The position numbers were made by a program, and so were the translations under genes. The notes beneath the pieces were generated by a model. It worked only from the letters and a program-made list of their open reading frames with translations. It did not search any database and was not told the origin of the DNA. Positions 1 to 7,671 of a DNA stretch of 11,781 nt are shown one piece after another. The DNA lies in NCBI GenBank assembly GCA_031282125.1, contig JAITEH010000004.1, positions 1-11,781 of the forward strand. Direction: 5' to 3'. The stretch is from Campylobacteraceae bacterium. GTDB taxonomy: Bacteria > Campylobacterota > Campylobacteria > Campylobacterales > Campylobacteraceae. Every line of letters starts with the position of its first letter. Positions within the stretch are counted from its first letter, which is position 1.

Positions 1-476
1 AAAGCAAGGTCTCCCAAAGGACGCCAATCCATAATCAAAAATCCTATCGCTATCATCTGAAATACCGTTTTGACTTTGCCTGCCATCGAAGCGGCTACCT
101 CTTTGCCTTCAGATGCCGCCGCAACGCGCAATCCCGTTATAAAAAACTCTCTGACCAATATAATATAAATAGCCCATGGATTTGCACGGAAAAGCAGTAA
201 AAGCCCCAAAAATGAGGCGAGTATTAGCATTTTGTCTGCCAATGGGTCAAGTATGCTGCCTATGACTGTTTTTTGATTCCATGCTCTTGCTATGTATCCG
301 TCAAAAAAATCCGTAACAGACGCCACTACAAACAAAAATGCCGCCGCAAAGTCTATCCATGAGTGGTGAATACCCTCAAATATCGGACTATCCCTGTCTA
401 TAATCAACAGATAAAACAGCACGGGCGCGATTATAATCCTTAAGACCGCGAGAATATTCGGAAGGTTTAAATTCAT
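1..476 (-). CDS. pgsA: CDP-diacylglycerol--glycerol-3-phosphate 3-phosphatidyltransferase, C-terminus cut by window edge
   Basis: Integral membrane enzyme that joins CDP-diacylglycerol and glycerol-3-phosphate to form phosphatidylglycerophosphate, the committed step to phosphatidylglycerol. My translation from the ATG at 474-476 begins MNLNLPNILAVLRIIIAPVL and gives 158 codons before the window ends. The family is usually about 180 residues, so a short C-terminal piece is missing. The full CDP-alcohol phosphotransferase signature is present: D56-x2-D59-G60-x2-A63-R64-x8-G73-x3-D77-x3-D81, whose aspartates bind the catalytic metals. Several hydrophobic helices flank it (about 8-26, 42-54, 83-97, 101-115). 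The start codon overlaps the stop of the upstream reductase gene as ATGA. A GGAGG lies 12 bases before the ATG, which is rather far, so re-initiation after the upstream stop is likely. The signature is diagnostic of the superfamily; the PgsA assignment rests on overall resemblance. Confidence 0.93.
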   Translation of the reverse strand, partial: MNLNLPNILAVLRIIIAPVLFYLLIIDRDSPIFEGIHHSWIDFAAAFLFVVASVTDFFDGYIARAWNQKTVIGSILDPLADKMLILASFLGLLLLFRANPWAIYIILVREFFITGLRVAAASEGKEVAASMAGKVKTVFQMIAIGFLIMDWRPLGDLA

Positions 477-1240
477 TTAAAGGTTGTGCCTCCGTCTATG
501 ACAAACGTGTGCCCCGTTACCCATGAAGCTTTGTCTGAGCACAAAAATAGACAAGCGCCCGCCATATCCGTAGGCTGTCCCATGCGTCCTAACGGAGAGC
601 GTTTGGATGTTTCATCGCGCACCTCTTCGTAATTTACGAAAGCTTTCAGGGCGTCTGTGTCTATAGGTCCGCCGCTTACGGCATTTACTCTGATATTTTT
701 TTCGCCAAGTTCGGTTGCGGCGTATCTTACCATCGCTTCAACGGCAGCTTTACATGTGCCGTGACCTGCGTAATTGTCTATATATACAAGATTGCCCGTA
801 GATGAGATGGATATAATGCTGCCTCCGCCCGTTTTTTCCATTCTTTTGGCGGCTTCCTGCGCGCCTACCACAAATGCGTTTACGGTTGCGGTAAAAATAT
901 TGTTGATACCGCGCGGTTTTAATTTCATAAATTTTGTGTATCCACCCACAACTGCGCGTCCTGAAATAATCGCGCTCGAGATAAAAAAGTCTATTTTGTC
1001 GAAATCTTTGTCTATCTCCAAAAATAGATCTTTGTATTTTTCAGGCTCCAAAATGTTAAAAGGATAAGCTTTTGCTTTAATGCCGTATTTGGCTTCAAGC
1101 TCTGCTACCTGCGCTTTGGCTAACTCTTCGTTTGAATTGTATGTGAATGCCACATTGACGCCCTGCGCTGCAAATTCGTTTACTATAGCTTGTCCTATAC
1201 CTCTTGTGCCGCCGCTTATGACTAACGTCTTCCCCCTCAT
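473..1240 (-). CDS. fabL: FabL-type enoyl-[acyl-carrier-protein] reductase (SDR family)
   Basis: A 255-residue short-chain dehydrogenase/reductase, probably an NAD(P)H-dependent enoyl-ACP reductase that performs the last step of each fatty-acid elongation cycle. The N-terminal nucleotide-binding loop is SGGTRGIG (9-16). The catalytic pair is Y157-x6-K164, the spacing of enoyl-ACP reductases rather than the YxxxK of classical SDRs. The stretches SIISISSTGN (141-150), NAVSGGPIDTDALKAF (186-201) and the VIDGG near the C-terminus closely match Bacillus subtilis FabL as I remember it. The start is supported by AAGGAG six bases upstream (1247-1252). The ATG shares one base with the dapA stop (TAATG), and its own stop overlaps pgsA (ATGA), so it sits in a coupled envelope operon. 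It could instead reduce another substrate; Campylobacter homologues are often annotated only as SDR oxidoreductases. Confidence 0.85.
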   Translation of the reverse strand: MRGKTLVISGGTRGIGQAIVNEFAAQGVNVAFTYNSNEELAKAQVAELEAKYGIKAKAYPFNILEPEKYKDLFLEIDKDFDKIDFFISSAIISGRAVVGGYTKFMKLKPRGINNIFTATVNAFVVGAQEAAKRMEKTGGGSIISISSTGNLVYIDNYAGHGTCKAAVEAMVRYAATELGEKNIRVNAVSGGPIDTDALKAFVNYEEVRDETSKRSPLGRMGQPTDMAGACLFLCSDKASWVTGHTFVIDGGTTFK

Positions 1241-2133
1241 TAAAAGCTCCTTATTGTGTATTTTTGCATAGTTTGTTTGATAAAATTAAAGTGTTCTTCG
1301 CTTGGCGCTACGAGCGGCAGGCGGTATTCAAGCGTGTCCAAGAGACCCGCAATATACATAGCCGCTTTTATCGGTATGGGATTGCTTTCGCAAAAAAGCG
1401 CTTTATTGATAGCATAAAGTTCGTCGTTTATAGCTTTTGCTCCCAAATAATCCGAATCCAAAGCTTTGTGCGTAAGCTCCGATATTTTATCGGGCAGTAG
1501 GTTTGCCGTGACGGAGATAACGCCTTTGCCGCCGTTTGATAAAATAGGATAATTTATCGCATCTTCGCCGCTTATAAGATGAAGTTTTGGTTCATGTGCC
1601 AATAAGTCAACGCATCTGTCTATCGAGCCTGTAGCCTCTTTGACGCCGAAGATATTCGGGCAATCTTTAAAGAGTCTTATGACCGTACTTGTCTGTATGT
1701 CACAGCCTGTGCGGCCAGGGACATTGTATAAAAGTACGGGTATGCTTACGGAGTTTGCTATAGTTTTGTAGTGCTGATAAAGTCCCTCTTGGGTCGGTTT
1801 GTTGTAGTAGGGAGTAACCGAAAGGATAGCGTCTGCTCCTTGAAATTGAGCAAATTTTGCCAAATCAACGGCTTCATGAGTAGCGTTGCTTCCAGCTCCT
1901 GCCATGACTTTGACATTTGTGCCTTTGCAGACGGCGACTGCTATCTCGATGCAGCGGCGATGCTCTTCATGGTCTAAAGTAGCGCTCTCTCCAGTTGTGC
2001 CGACGGGCACCACGACATCTATACCGTTTTGTATCTGTCGTTTTATCAATTTCTCATACTGCTGTTCGTCGATTTTTCCATTTTTAAATGGCGTTATAAG
2101 CGCTGTCATCGCACCTTGTAAGAATTCACTCAT
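1240..2133 (-). CDS. dapA: 4-hydroxy-tetrahydrodipicolinate synthase
   Basis: Cytosolic aldolase that condenses pyruvate with aspartate semialdehyde, the first committed step of the diaminopimelate/lysine pathway, supplying peptidoglycan and protein synthesis. At 297 residues it is the normal family length. Visible motifs: GTTGES (45-50) with the active-site threonine T47, TPYYNKP (107-113) with Y110, YNVPGRTG (136-143) with Y136 and R141, and the Schiff-base lysine K165 in GVKEATGS. These match the E. coli triad and lysine in order and spacing. The ribosome binding site AAGGAG (2140-2145) lies inside the last codons of the M16 peptidase gene, whose stop is one base before this ATG. The 3' end overlaps the fabL-like start by one base (TAATG). 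Assignment is firm. Confidence 0.97.
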   Translation of the reverse strand: MSEFLQGAMTALITPFKNGKIDEQQYEKLIKRQIQNGIDVVVPVGTTGESATLDHEEHRRCIEIAVAVCKGTNVKVMAGAGSNATHEAVDLAKFAQFQGADAILSVTPYYNKPTQEGLYQHYKTIANSVSIPVLLYNVPGRTGCDIQTSTVIRLFKDCPNIFGVKEATGSIDRCVDLLAHEPKLHLISGEDAINYPILSNGGKGVISVTANLLPDKISELTHKALDSDYLGAKAINDELYAINKALFCESNPIPIKAAMYIAGLLDTLEYRLPLVAPSEEHFNFIKQTMQKYTIRSF

Positions 2134-2134
2134 T

Positions 2135-3433
2135 TCATTCTCCTTTTCTTAATATAACGGTTGTGGAGTGTTTTTGTGTAAAATATCTGTTTGCGGTTTC
2201 TTTTATGATATTGGTATTGAGGGCGTTTATAGCCTCTTCGTAACTCAAAAGCGGTTCAAGTGTGCCTCTTACTAAAAAAGTTCCGAAGAGATTTGCTATA
2301 CCGCTTGAACTCTCAAGCCCAAATATAAAATCTGCTTTTGTGTTTATCTTGACTTTTTTAAGCTCTTCTTCGCCGACGCTGTTTTTTTTCAAATCTTCGA
2401 TGATAGATAAAATCTCTTTTTCTACTGTTTCGGCCTTAACTTCGGGGTTGCACACTGCCAAAAATAGAAAAAGATTCGGGTCTTTTGTGTCCATATTGTA
2501 AGCGTATATTTGATTGACAAGATTTTTTTGATTGACTAAAATCTCATACAATTTACTGCTTTTCCCCGCGCTCAAAAGCTGGCTTATAGCGCTTAGGGCG
2601 ACTTGGTCTTCATGGTCAAAAGAGGGGATTTTATAAGCTATGGCAATCATTTCCGTTTCGCTCTCTTTTTGCACATACACTCTTCTTGCGCCGTCTTGTT
2701 CGGGTTCTATCTGATGTTTTTCAGGGATAGGTGATTTTCTTTTTATATTTCCAAAATACTTTTTTGCTTCGTCAAAAACAGTTTTTGGCTCTACATCTCC
2801 CGCTACTACGATTATCGCGTTTGAGGGTTGATAATAGATATTGTGAAATGCCTTGATATCGTCTATCGTCCAATTTTTGATATCGTCTTTGAAGCCAATC
2901 GGCGTCCAGTGGTAAGAGTGATAGATAAATGCGCTGTTAAAAAGCCTAAAATACAAATATCCCATAGGAAGATTGTCTGTGCGCCATTTTCGCTCTTCCA
3001 TGACTACGTCGCGCTCGGGCTGAAACTCTTCGTCTTTCAAAGAGAGGTTTGCCATGAGTTCGCTGAACAGTTCCAGCGATTTGGAGAGATTTTTACTGCT
3101 GCTTTTGATGAAATAATGCGTGGCGTCAAAGCCTGTGTTGGCGTTCGTGATACCGCCAAAACCTTTGACTATCTCGTCAAATTCGCCCGCTTTTAGGTTT
3201 TTTGTAGATTTGAAATTCAAATGCTCCAGCATGTGGGCTATCCCGCTTTTGCCCATTATCTCATCGCCGCTTCCGACTTTGTAGAAAATATCCGTAGTTA
3301 TGACATCGCTTCCTCTGTTCATCGGTATGACGAAAACTTGAAGTCCGTTGGAAAGCGTCTGCGTCTCATATTTTGGCAAAGAATTAGCCATCATTACTCC
3401 TGTAAAGATAATAAATAAACAAAAATATCTCAT
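2135..3433 (-). CDS. M16 family zinc peptidase, probably exported
   Basis: A 432-residue single-unit M16 (pitrilysin/mitochondrial processing peptidase type) metallopeptidase. The inverted zinc motif HxxEH is H67-x2-E70-H71 ([12 protein letters not shown]), and the third ligand is the glutamate about 76 residues on, E147 in VVMEERKW. All catalytic residues are therefore present, unlike the inactive partner subunits of some M16 pairs. The N-terminus has a short hydrophobic run (about 4-16) that looks like a signal peptide ending near MMANS, suggesting a periplasmic enzyme. Residues after about 180 form the second M16 domain. It lies between pyrD and dapA: its ATG overlaps the pyrD stop (ATGA), its stop is one base before dapA, and only a weak ribosome site precedes it. 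This position is conserved in Campylobacter from memory. The natural substrate cannot be read from the sequence. Confidence 0.9.
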   Translation of the reverse strand: MRYFCLFIIFTGVMMANSLPKYETQTLSNGLQVFVIPMNRGSDVITTDIFYKVGSGDEIMGKSGIAHMLEHLNFKSTKNLKAGEFDEIVKGFGGITNANTGFDATHYFIKSSSKNLSKSLELFSELMANLSLKDEEFQPERDVVMEERKWRTDNLPMGYLYFRLFNSAFIYHSYHWTPIGFKDDIKNWTIDDIKAFHNIYYQPSNAIIVVAGDVEPKTVFDEAKKYFGNIKRKSPIPEKHQIEPEQDGARRVYVQKESETEMIAIAYKIPSFDHEDQVALSAISQLLSAGKSSKLYEILVNQKNLVNQIYAYNMDTKDPNLFLFLAVCNPEVKAETVEKEILSIIEDLKKNSVGEEELKKVKINTKADFIFGLESSSGIANLFGTFLVRGTLEPLLSYEEAINALNTNIIKETANRYFTQKHSTTVILRKGE

Positions 3434-4488
3434 TTTATCTTGGAACCTATCGCCTCTTTGATATTGTTAAAACCGTCTTTTTCTATGAGTTCTAAGATTC
3501 CTTTATTGATTTTGTATGCTATTTTGGGCCCTTCGTATATAAAGCTTGTGTATATTTGCACAAGGTTTGCTCCCCAAAGCAATCTTTCATAAGCGTCTTT
3601 CGCGCTGCTTATGCCGCCTGCGCTTATTAATGTTGTTTTGCCGTAAAACTCTTTTGCTAAAGCTTTAAAGATTGCGAAACTCTTCTCTTTCAATACCTTG
3701 CCGCTTATGCCGCCAAAATCTTTTGGATTTTTGACTAACGAATAATCTATAGTCGTGTTTGTCGCTATGATACCTTTTGCGCCGCTCTCAATCGCCGCTT
3801 TACATATACTCACGGCATTTTCTTCGCTCATGTCGGGCGCGATTTTGAGTAAAATCGGCTTATCAGTTAATTTGACACAGGATTTAAAAAGCTCTTCGAT
3901 AAAGCTTTCATTTTGCAAATCTCGAAGATTTGGCGTATTGGGCGATGAGATATTGACGGTAAGATAGTCGCAAAACGGCGATAAAACCTTTGTCAGCTCT
4001 TCATAATCCTTTATAGCGTTTTCCTGCGAAGTTGTTTTGTTTTTGCCGATATTTGCGCCAAGCGGTATGGCAAACGGATACAGCGCGCCCGCTCTTTTGG
4101 CGACTTTTGCGCCGCCTTCGTTATTGAAGCCCATAGCGTTTTGCAAAGACTCTTCTTCTATATGGCGAAACAGGCGCGGCTTTGCGTTGCCGTTTTGGGG
4201 TTTTGGCGTGACTGTGCCGTATTCTACGTGTCCAAATCCAAGCGCGCACAAAAGTCTTATCATCGTGGCGTTTTTGTCAAAACCAGCCGCGATGCCGACG
4301 GGATTTAGAAATCTTGCTCCCAAAACGTTCTGTTCCAATCTGTCGTCTGTTACGAAATACTTTGAAGCGATAATATTTGGCAAAAAAGGCACAGCGGCGG
4401 CAAATCTCATGCCAAATTCAGCCAACAAATGCGCTTTTTCTGGGTCTAATTTAAATAATATTTTTTTAAGACTTTGATAGTCTATCAT
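3430..4488 (-). CDS. pyrD: Dihydroorotate dehydrogenase, class 2 (quinone-dependent)
   Basis: Membrane-associated FMN enzyme oxidising dihydroorotate to orotate in pyrimidine synthesis and passing electrons to the quinone pool. At 352 residues it has the extended amphipathic N-terminus (about 1-45) characteristic of class 2 enzymes. Family motifs: NPVGIAAGFDKN (62-73), FGHVEYGTVTPKPQNGN (85-101), NAMGFNNEG (117-125), NISSPNTPNLR (179-189) and IIATNTT (240-246). The catalytic base in the fourth motif is a serine, S182, as in class 2; class 1 enzymes use cysteine. It is the first gene of the tight leftward run and has a TATAAT-like box about 27 bases upstream of its ATG. The ribosome binding site is weak (GGA). 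The 3' end overlaps the M16 peptidase start as ATGA. Confidence 0.97.
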   Translation of the reverse strand: MIDYQSLKKILFKLDPEKAHLLAEFGMRFAAAVPFLPNIIASKYFVTDDRLEQNVLGARFLNPVGIAAGFDKNATMIRLLCALGFGHVEYGTVTPKPQNGNAKPRLFRHIEEESLQNAMGFNNEGGAKVAKRAGALYPFAIPLGANIGKNKTTSQENAIKDYEELTKVLSPFCDYLTVNISSPNTPNLRDLQNESFIEELFKSCVKLTDKPILLKIAPDMSEENAVSICKAAIESGAKGIIATNTTIDYSLVKNPKDFGGISGKVLKEKSFAIFKALAKEFYGKTTLISAGGISSAKDAYERLLWGANLVQIYTSFIYEGPKIAYKINKGILELIEKDGFNNIKEAIGSKIK

Positions 4489-4514
4489 ACCGATTCCATT
4501 TTATTTTTTGTCTG

Positions 4515-4520
4515 ATTATA
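4515..4520 (-). promoter_or_regulatory. Probable sigma-70 -10 box upstream of pyrD
   Basis: On the minus strand the 75-base gap between cysS and pyrD contains a perfect TATAAT, preceded by a T/A-rich stretch with a run of seven T. This suits Campylobacterota housekeeping promoters, which have a good -10 and a T-rich upstream region in place of a clear -35. The implied transcript would begin near 4507 and carry a leader of about 20 bases before the pyrD ATG. The motif is seen; promoter activity is inferred. Confidence 0.6.
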
Positions 4521-4563
4521 GCTAATAATATTTAAAAAAATCATTCGTAGAGCCTTTTTTGCT

Positions 4564-5970
4564 TTAGATATCAACTTTTTCCCATTTCGTGCCGTCCGCA
4601 CCGTCCATGAGGGAGATACCTTTTTGCGCGAGTTCGTCTCTGATGGCGTCTGCTTTTTTGAACTCTTTTTTGGCTCTTGCTTCCAAACGTTCTTTAATGA
4701 GAGCTTCTATCTTGGCTTTCTCTTCATCGCTTACGCCAAGCTGAAAATACGCCAAAGCCTCTTTTTTGCCTACGCCAAGCAGTGAGTTTATAAGCTCTAT
4801 ATTTGCCGCAAACTGCGCTTTTTTGGCGTTATCTTTGGGATTTTTGTCCAAAATATCATTTGCGTTTGTTATCATGAAATCTACCGCGCTTAAGGCTTTT
4901 GAGATATTAAGGTCGTCTGAGAGAGCCTGCATTATCTCATCTTCGAACTCTTTGTCGGCAAACGGCGCGCTTTGTACGCCCTCAATCCTTTTTTTCAGTC
5001 TGTATATTTTGTCAAGTCGTTTTTTGTTTTGCAAAAGGTCTGTTTCGTTGAAGTTGATATTTGCTCTGTAATGGGTAGAAAGCAGATAAAAACGCACTAT
5101 CTCGCCGTCGTAAACTCTCAAAATATCTTTTAAAAAAAAGCTGTTTCCAAGCGATTTGCTCATCTTTTCTCCGTTTATGGTCACAAAACCGTTGTGCATC
5201 CAATATTTAGCAATCTCTTGCGAACTCTCTTTTCTCGTCTGCGCCGCTTCGTTTTCATGGTGCGGGAAGAGTAGATCCGCTCCGCCTGCATGTATATCTA
5301 TCTGGTAATCGCCATTCTTTTCAGCCAAATGCTCTTTTATCATGGCGGAGCACTCTATATGCCAGCCAGGACGCCCCTCGCCAAACGGCGCGGGATATGA
5401 TATCTCGCCTTTTTTGGCGAATTTCCACAAAGCAAAATCTTTGATGTTTTTCTTCTCTTCGTCCTCTTCTACTCGTGAGCGCATATCGTCTTCATCTACA
5501 TGCCTATGCGAAAGGCAGAGATATTTGTCGTCTTTTGAAGTATCGAAATATACGCCGCTTGAAGTTATGTAAGCAAAACCCTCGTTTAAAAGATTTTGTG
5601 TAAAGTTGATGATAGTTTGCAAAGACTCCGTCGCTTTTGGCTCTATATCCGCGTCTTTTACACCGATAGCTCTCATGTCGTCTTTGTAGCGTTTGGTGTA
5701 AAAAGAGGTTATCTCTTCCAAACTCTTGCCGCTTTCATTCATCTTTTTTATGATTTTATCGTCGATATCCGTGAAGTTTTTCGCAAATGTTACTTGATAT
5801 TTTAGATGAGTCAATACACTGCGCAGCAAGTCAAACGCCACCGCGCTTCTTGCATGCCCCAAATGCGCGTCGTCATACACGGTAGGTCCGCAGACGTATA
5901 TAAGCGCTCTTCCTTCTTTGATGGATTCAAACGGTAATTTTACTTTTTTTGCCGAATCATAAATATACAT
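4564..5970 (-). CDS. cysS: Cysteinyl-tRNA synthetase
   Basis: Class I aminoacyl-tRNA synthetase charging tRNA-Cys in the cytosol. The 468 residues match the usual length. The HIGH motif appears as HLGH (36-39) after CGPTVYD, and the KMSKS loop is at 269-273. The zinc site that selects cysteine is complete: C27, C207 (in WHIECSAM), H237 and E241 (in FPHHENE). By comparison with E. coli from memory there are five extra residues between C207 and the HHENE motif (around EKNGD), probably a loop insertion. The start is supported by an AAGGGAA ribosome site (5977-5983) and by the conserved N-terminus. It is separated from murJ by 160 bases containing its own -10 box, and from pyrD by 75 bases, so it may be its own transcription unit. 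Confidence 0.98.
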   Translation of the reverse strand: MYIYDSAKKVKLPFESIKEGRALIYVCGPTVYDDAHLGHARSAVAFDLLRSVLTHLKYQVTFAKNFTDIDDKIIKKMNESGKSLEEITSFYTKRYKDDMRAIGVKDADIEPKATESLQTIINFTQNLLNEGFAYITSSGVYFDTSKDDKYLCLSHRHVDEDDMRSRVEEDEEKKNIKDFALWKFAKKGEISYPAPFGEGRPGWHIECSAMIKEHLAEKNGDYQIDIHAGGADLLFPHHENEAAQTRKESSQEIAKYWMHNGFVTINGEKMSKSLGNSFFLKDILRVYDGEIVRFYLLSTHYRANINFNETDLLQNKKRLDKIYRLKKRIEGVQSAPFADKEFEDEIMQALSDDLNISKALSAVDFMITNANDILDKNPKDNAKKAQFAANIELINSLLGVGKKEALAYFQLGVSDEEKAKIEALIKERLEARAKKEFKKADAIRDELAQKGISLMDGADGTKWEKVDI

Positions 5971-6018
5971 CAGATATTCCCTTGAAAATGCAACTTTCCG
6001 ATAATTTTAAAAATTGTT

Positions 6019-6024
6019 ATTATA
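6019..6024 (-). promoter_or_regulatory. Probable sigma-70 -10 box upstream of cysS
   Basis: The minus strand reads GGTTATAATAAC, a perfect TATAAT, about 49 bases before the cysS ATG. The upstream sequence is A/T-rich with no clear -35. The predicted leader is roughly 40 bases. The remainder of the 160-base murJ-cysS gap (5971-6130) shows no further gene. Confidence 0.6.
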
Positions 6025-6115
6025 ACCAAAAGAATGTTTAAAAACGGTAAGATTTTGTGATTTTAAAACAAATGAATATGTTTTTGAAAATGGTTGAGAT
6101 AAAGGCGGTTTTGAC

Positions 6116-6146
6116 GCAAAAGCTTTTGTCTTACAAAAACTTTTGC
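6116..6146. repeat. Imperfect inverted repeat (hairpin) spanning the murJ stop
   Basis: The arms GCAAAAG (6116-6122) and CTTTTGC (6140-6146) pair perfectly. After one mismatch (6123/6139), TTTTGT (6124-6129) pairs with ACAAAA (6133-6138), leaving a three-base loop. That is 13 pairs with one mismatch, and the murJ stop codon lies at the loop. No U tract follows on the minus-strand transcript (next bases GTCAAAACC), so it is not a textbook intrinsic terminator. It could still stabilise or attenuate the murJ transcript. Confidence 0.5.
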
Positions 6147-7537
6147 AATATATCCTTGAAAATCAATAGCACAAAAGTCTCAACAACCAAAAGCAGTATC
6201 AAAAGAGGCAGTTTTTTGGAGTAGATGATGCTAAAAAATCTCCTGAACCCAAACGCTCTTATCGTCAAAATAAATAGAAAAAATCCGCTGAGCGAACTTG
6301 CCAGCGCGAGTCCTATCACACCAAGCGGATACACAAGGATAAAAGAGAAAACCACTCCGCCTCCAAGAGCTACGGCTGAAATCATCGCCGCCTCTTTTTG
6401 TCTTTGCTGTGCAAAAAGCCAGAGTGAAAATATACGCGATAAGCCAAAAGGTATAAGTCCTATCAGATACATTGCGAGGACTTTGGCGCAGATTATCGTA
6501 TCTTGCGAGGTAAATGAGCCGCGTTCAAATAGGATTTTTGTTATCGGCGTTGAGAGCAAAATCCCGCCAAGCGCCGAAGCGGACAGTAAAAATGTCAGCA
6601 TCCAAAACCCTTTTGATAGGAGATTTACCGCTTCATTTTCATCATTTTTTTTGATAAGCTTAGTAATGCGCGGGAAAATGCCTATAGATAAAGCTATGGC
6701 AAAGAGCGCCAAAGGAAGTTGAAAAATCCTGTTTGCATAGTATAGGTAGCTGATACTTCCCGCAGCCAAAAAGCTGGCAAGCCAAGTATCTATAAAAGCC
6801 GAAAGTTGAACTGTGCTTCCGCCAAGAACGGAGTGAAAAAAATTTTTGTAAAAAGTCTTGCGCTCTAAGTCGTTTTGTTTGTGCGTTTTTCTATATTTTA
6901 CCGCTCCGAATACAAGAGGGAAAAGCCCTACTGCCTTCATGGCGTATATATGAACTAAAACCTGCAAAATACCTCCGACGACAACGCCAAAACTTAGATA
7001 ATAAACCGTATTTTGAGGAGTTTGGGGGTCGCTTAAAAGGAGTGAGGCTATCATGGATACATTTAAAAGCGCCGTTGAAAACGCAGTGGTAGCAAAATGA
7101 GAGCGATACTGCAAAAGCGAAGCTATGAAAGTTACTATATATATGAGCGCCAGATAAAAAAAGTTGATACTGACTAAAGGCGCGGTTTGCGAAATCTGCT
7201 CGGGGCTGAAACCATAAGCGAATATTTTCGTTATGAACGGGCTGAATATCACGACAAGAGTCGTCAAAAAAGCTATGAAAACGGCAAATCTTACAAATAC
7301 ATGCAGGGCAAAAATCCCTTTTGTGCGGGATTTGGTAAATGCGGGCAAAAAAGCCTGCGTAAATGCACCTTCGGCAAATATTCGGCGAAAGAGATTGGGA
7401 AGCTTAAAAGCTACGAAAAACATATCGCTGTAGATATTTGCGCCAAGTACGGAGGCTGTAAGCAAGTCTCGTATAAACCCAAATATACGCGATACTAAAA
7501 TGCCGAAACTGTTGGTAAAAAAACTTTTTATAATCAT
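6131..7537 (-). CDS. murJ: Lipid II flippase MurJ (MviN family)
   Basis: Polytopic inner-membrane protein of the MOP exporter superfamily that moves lipid II across the membrane for peptidoglycan assembly. From the chosen ATG it is 468 residues, nearly all hydrophobic helices (about 14 expected). N-terminal hallmarks are SRIFGFIRDLL (R17, R23) and LPNLFRRIFAEGAFTQAFLPAF (about 46-67), matching the conserved arginines of E. coli MurJ. The reading frame stays open upstream to a TTG at 7562-7564. I prefer the ATG at 7535-7537 because the protein family starts there, a GAG lies just upstream, and the -10 box at 7571-7576 would place the transcript start at about the TTG. It is divergent from the gene at 7672. 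The stop sits in an inverted repeat. Confidence 0.95.
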   Translation of the reverse strand: MIIKSFFTNSFGILVSRIFGFIRDLLTASVLGANIYSDMFFVAFKLPNLFRRIFAEGAFTQAFLPAFTKSRTKGIFALHVFVRFAVFIAFLTTLVVIFSPFITKIFAYGFSPEQISQTAPLVSINFFYLALIYIVTFIASLLQYRSHFATTAFSTALLNVSMIASLLLSDPQTPQNTVYYLSFGVVVGGILQVLVHIYAMKAVGLFPLVFGAVKYRKTHKQNDLERKTFYKNFFHSVLGGSTVQLSAFIDTWLASFLAAGSISYLYYANRIFQLPLALFAIALSIGIFPRITKLIKKNDENEAVNLLSKGFWMLTFLLSASALGGILLSTPITKILFERGSFTSQDTIICAKVLAMYLIGLIPFGLSRIFSLWLFAQQRQKEAAMISAVALGGGVVFSFILVYPLGVIGLALASSLSGFFLFILTIRAFGFRRFFSIIYSKKLPLLILLLVVETFVLLIFKDILQKFL

Positions 7538-7570
7538 AATCTCAACTTTTTTGACTGAAATCAATCCGTT

Positions 7571-7576
7571 AGTATA
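7571..7576 (-). promoter_or_regulatory. Probable extended -10 promoter for murJ
   Basis: The minus strand reads TGATATACT, an extended -10 (TGn followed by TATACT, five of six matches to TATAAT). Transcription would begin near 7564, giving a leader of about 27 bases to the ATG at 7537. This argues against use of the upstream TTG. Motif seen, activity inferred. Confidence 0.5.
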
Positions 7577-7671
7577 TCAAAAGTAAGATAAATGCGGCAT
7601 GTTCAAACATTGTTAATAAAAATATTGTAACGTAACGTATTTCTTGGAATAAAAAATTAATGGAGCGTTGA
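7577..7671. other. Divergent intergenic region between murJ and the rightward operon
   Basis: This AT-rich stretch must carry the promoter of the rightward operon, but I cannot single out a convincing -10; TATTGT at 7623-7628 is only a four-of-six match. A short tandem TAACGTAACGTA lies at 7627-7638 and might be an operator, although it is too short to be sure. A good ribosome site, GGAG at 7662-7665, sits six bases before the ATG at 7672. I see no terminator or RNA gene. Confidence 0.4.

Noticed and set aside
4037..4477. 146-codon open frame on the plus strand
   Set aside because: Antisense shadow of pyrD, whose motifs are intact on the other strand; the translation has no recognisable domain and there is no ribosome site.
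4489..4563. Possible intrinsic terminator after cysS
   Set aside because: The minus strand has runs of A and T but no GC-rich inverted repeat before a T tract; the only clear signal is the TATAAT box.
5012..5203. 63-codon open frame on the minus strand inside cysS
   Set aside because: Same strand but another frame within the KMSKS region of cysS; no domain and no independent start signal.
5971..6130. Small gene or regulatory RNA between murJ and cysS
   Set aside because: No open frame with a ribosome site and no strong structure apart from the hairpin at the murJ stop; the -10 box explains the cysS side.
6225..6722. 165-codon open frame on the plus strand
   Set aside because: Antisense to murJ; the composition (Pro/Ser/Lys-rich, no fold pattern) is that of a mirror of a hydrophobic membrane protein.
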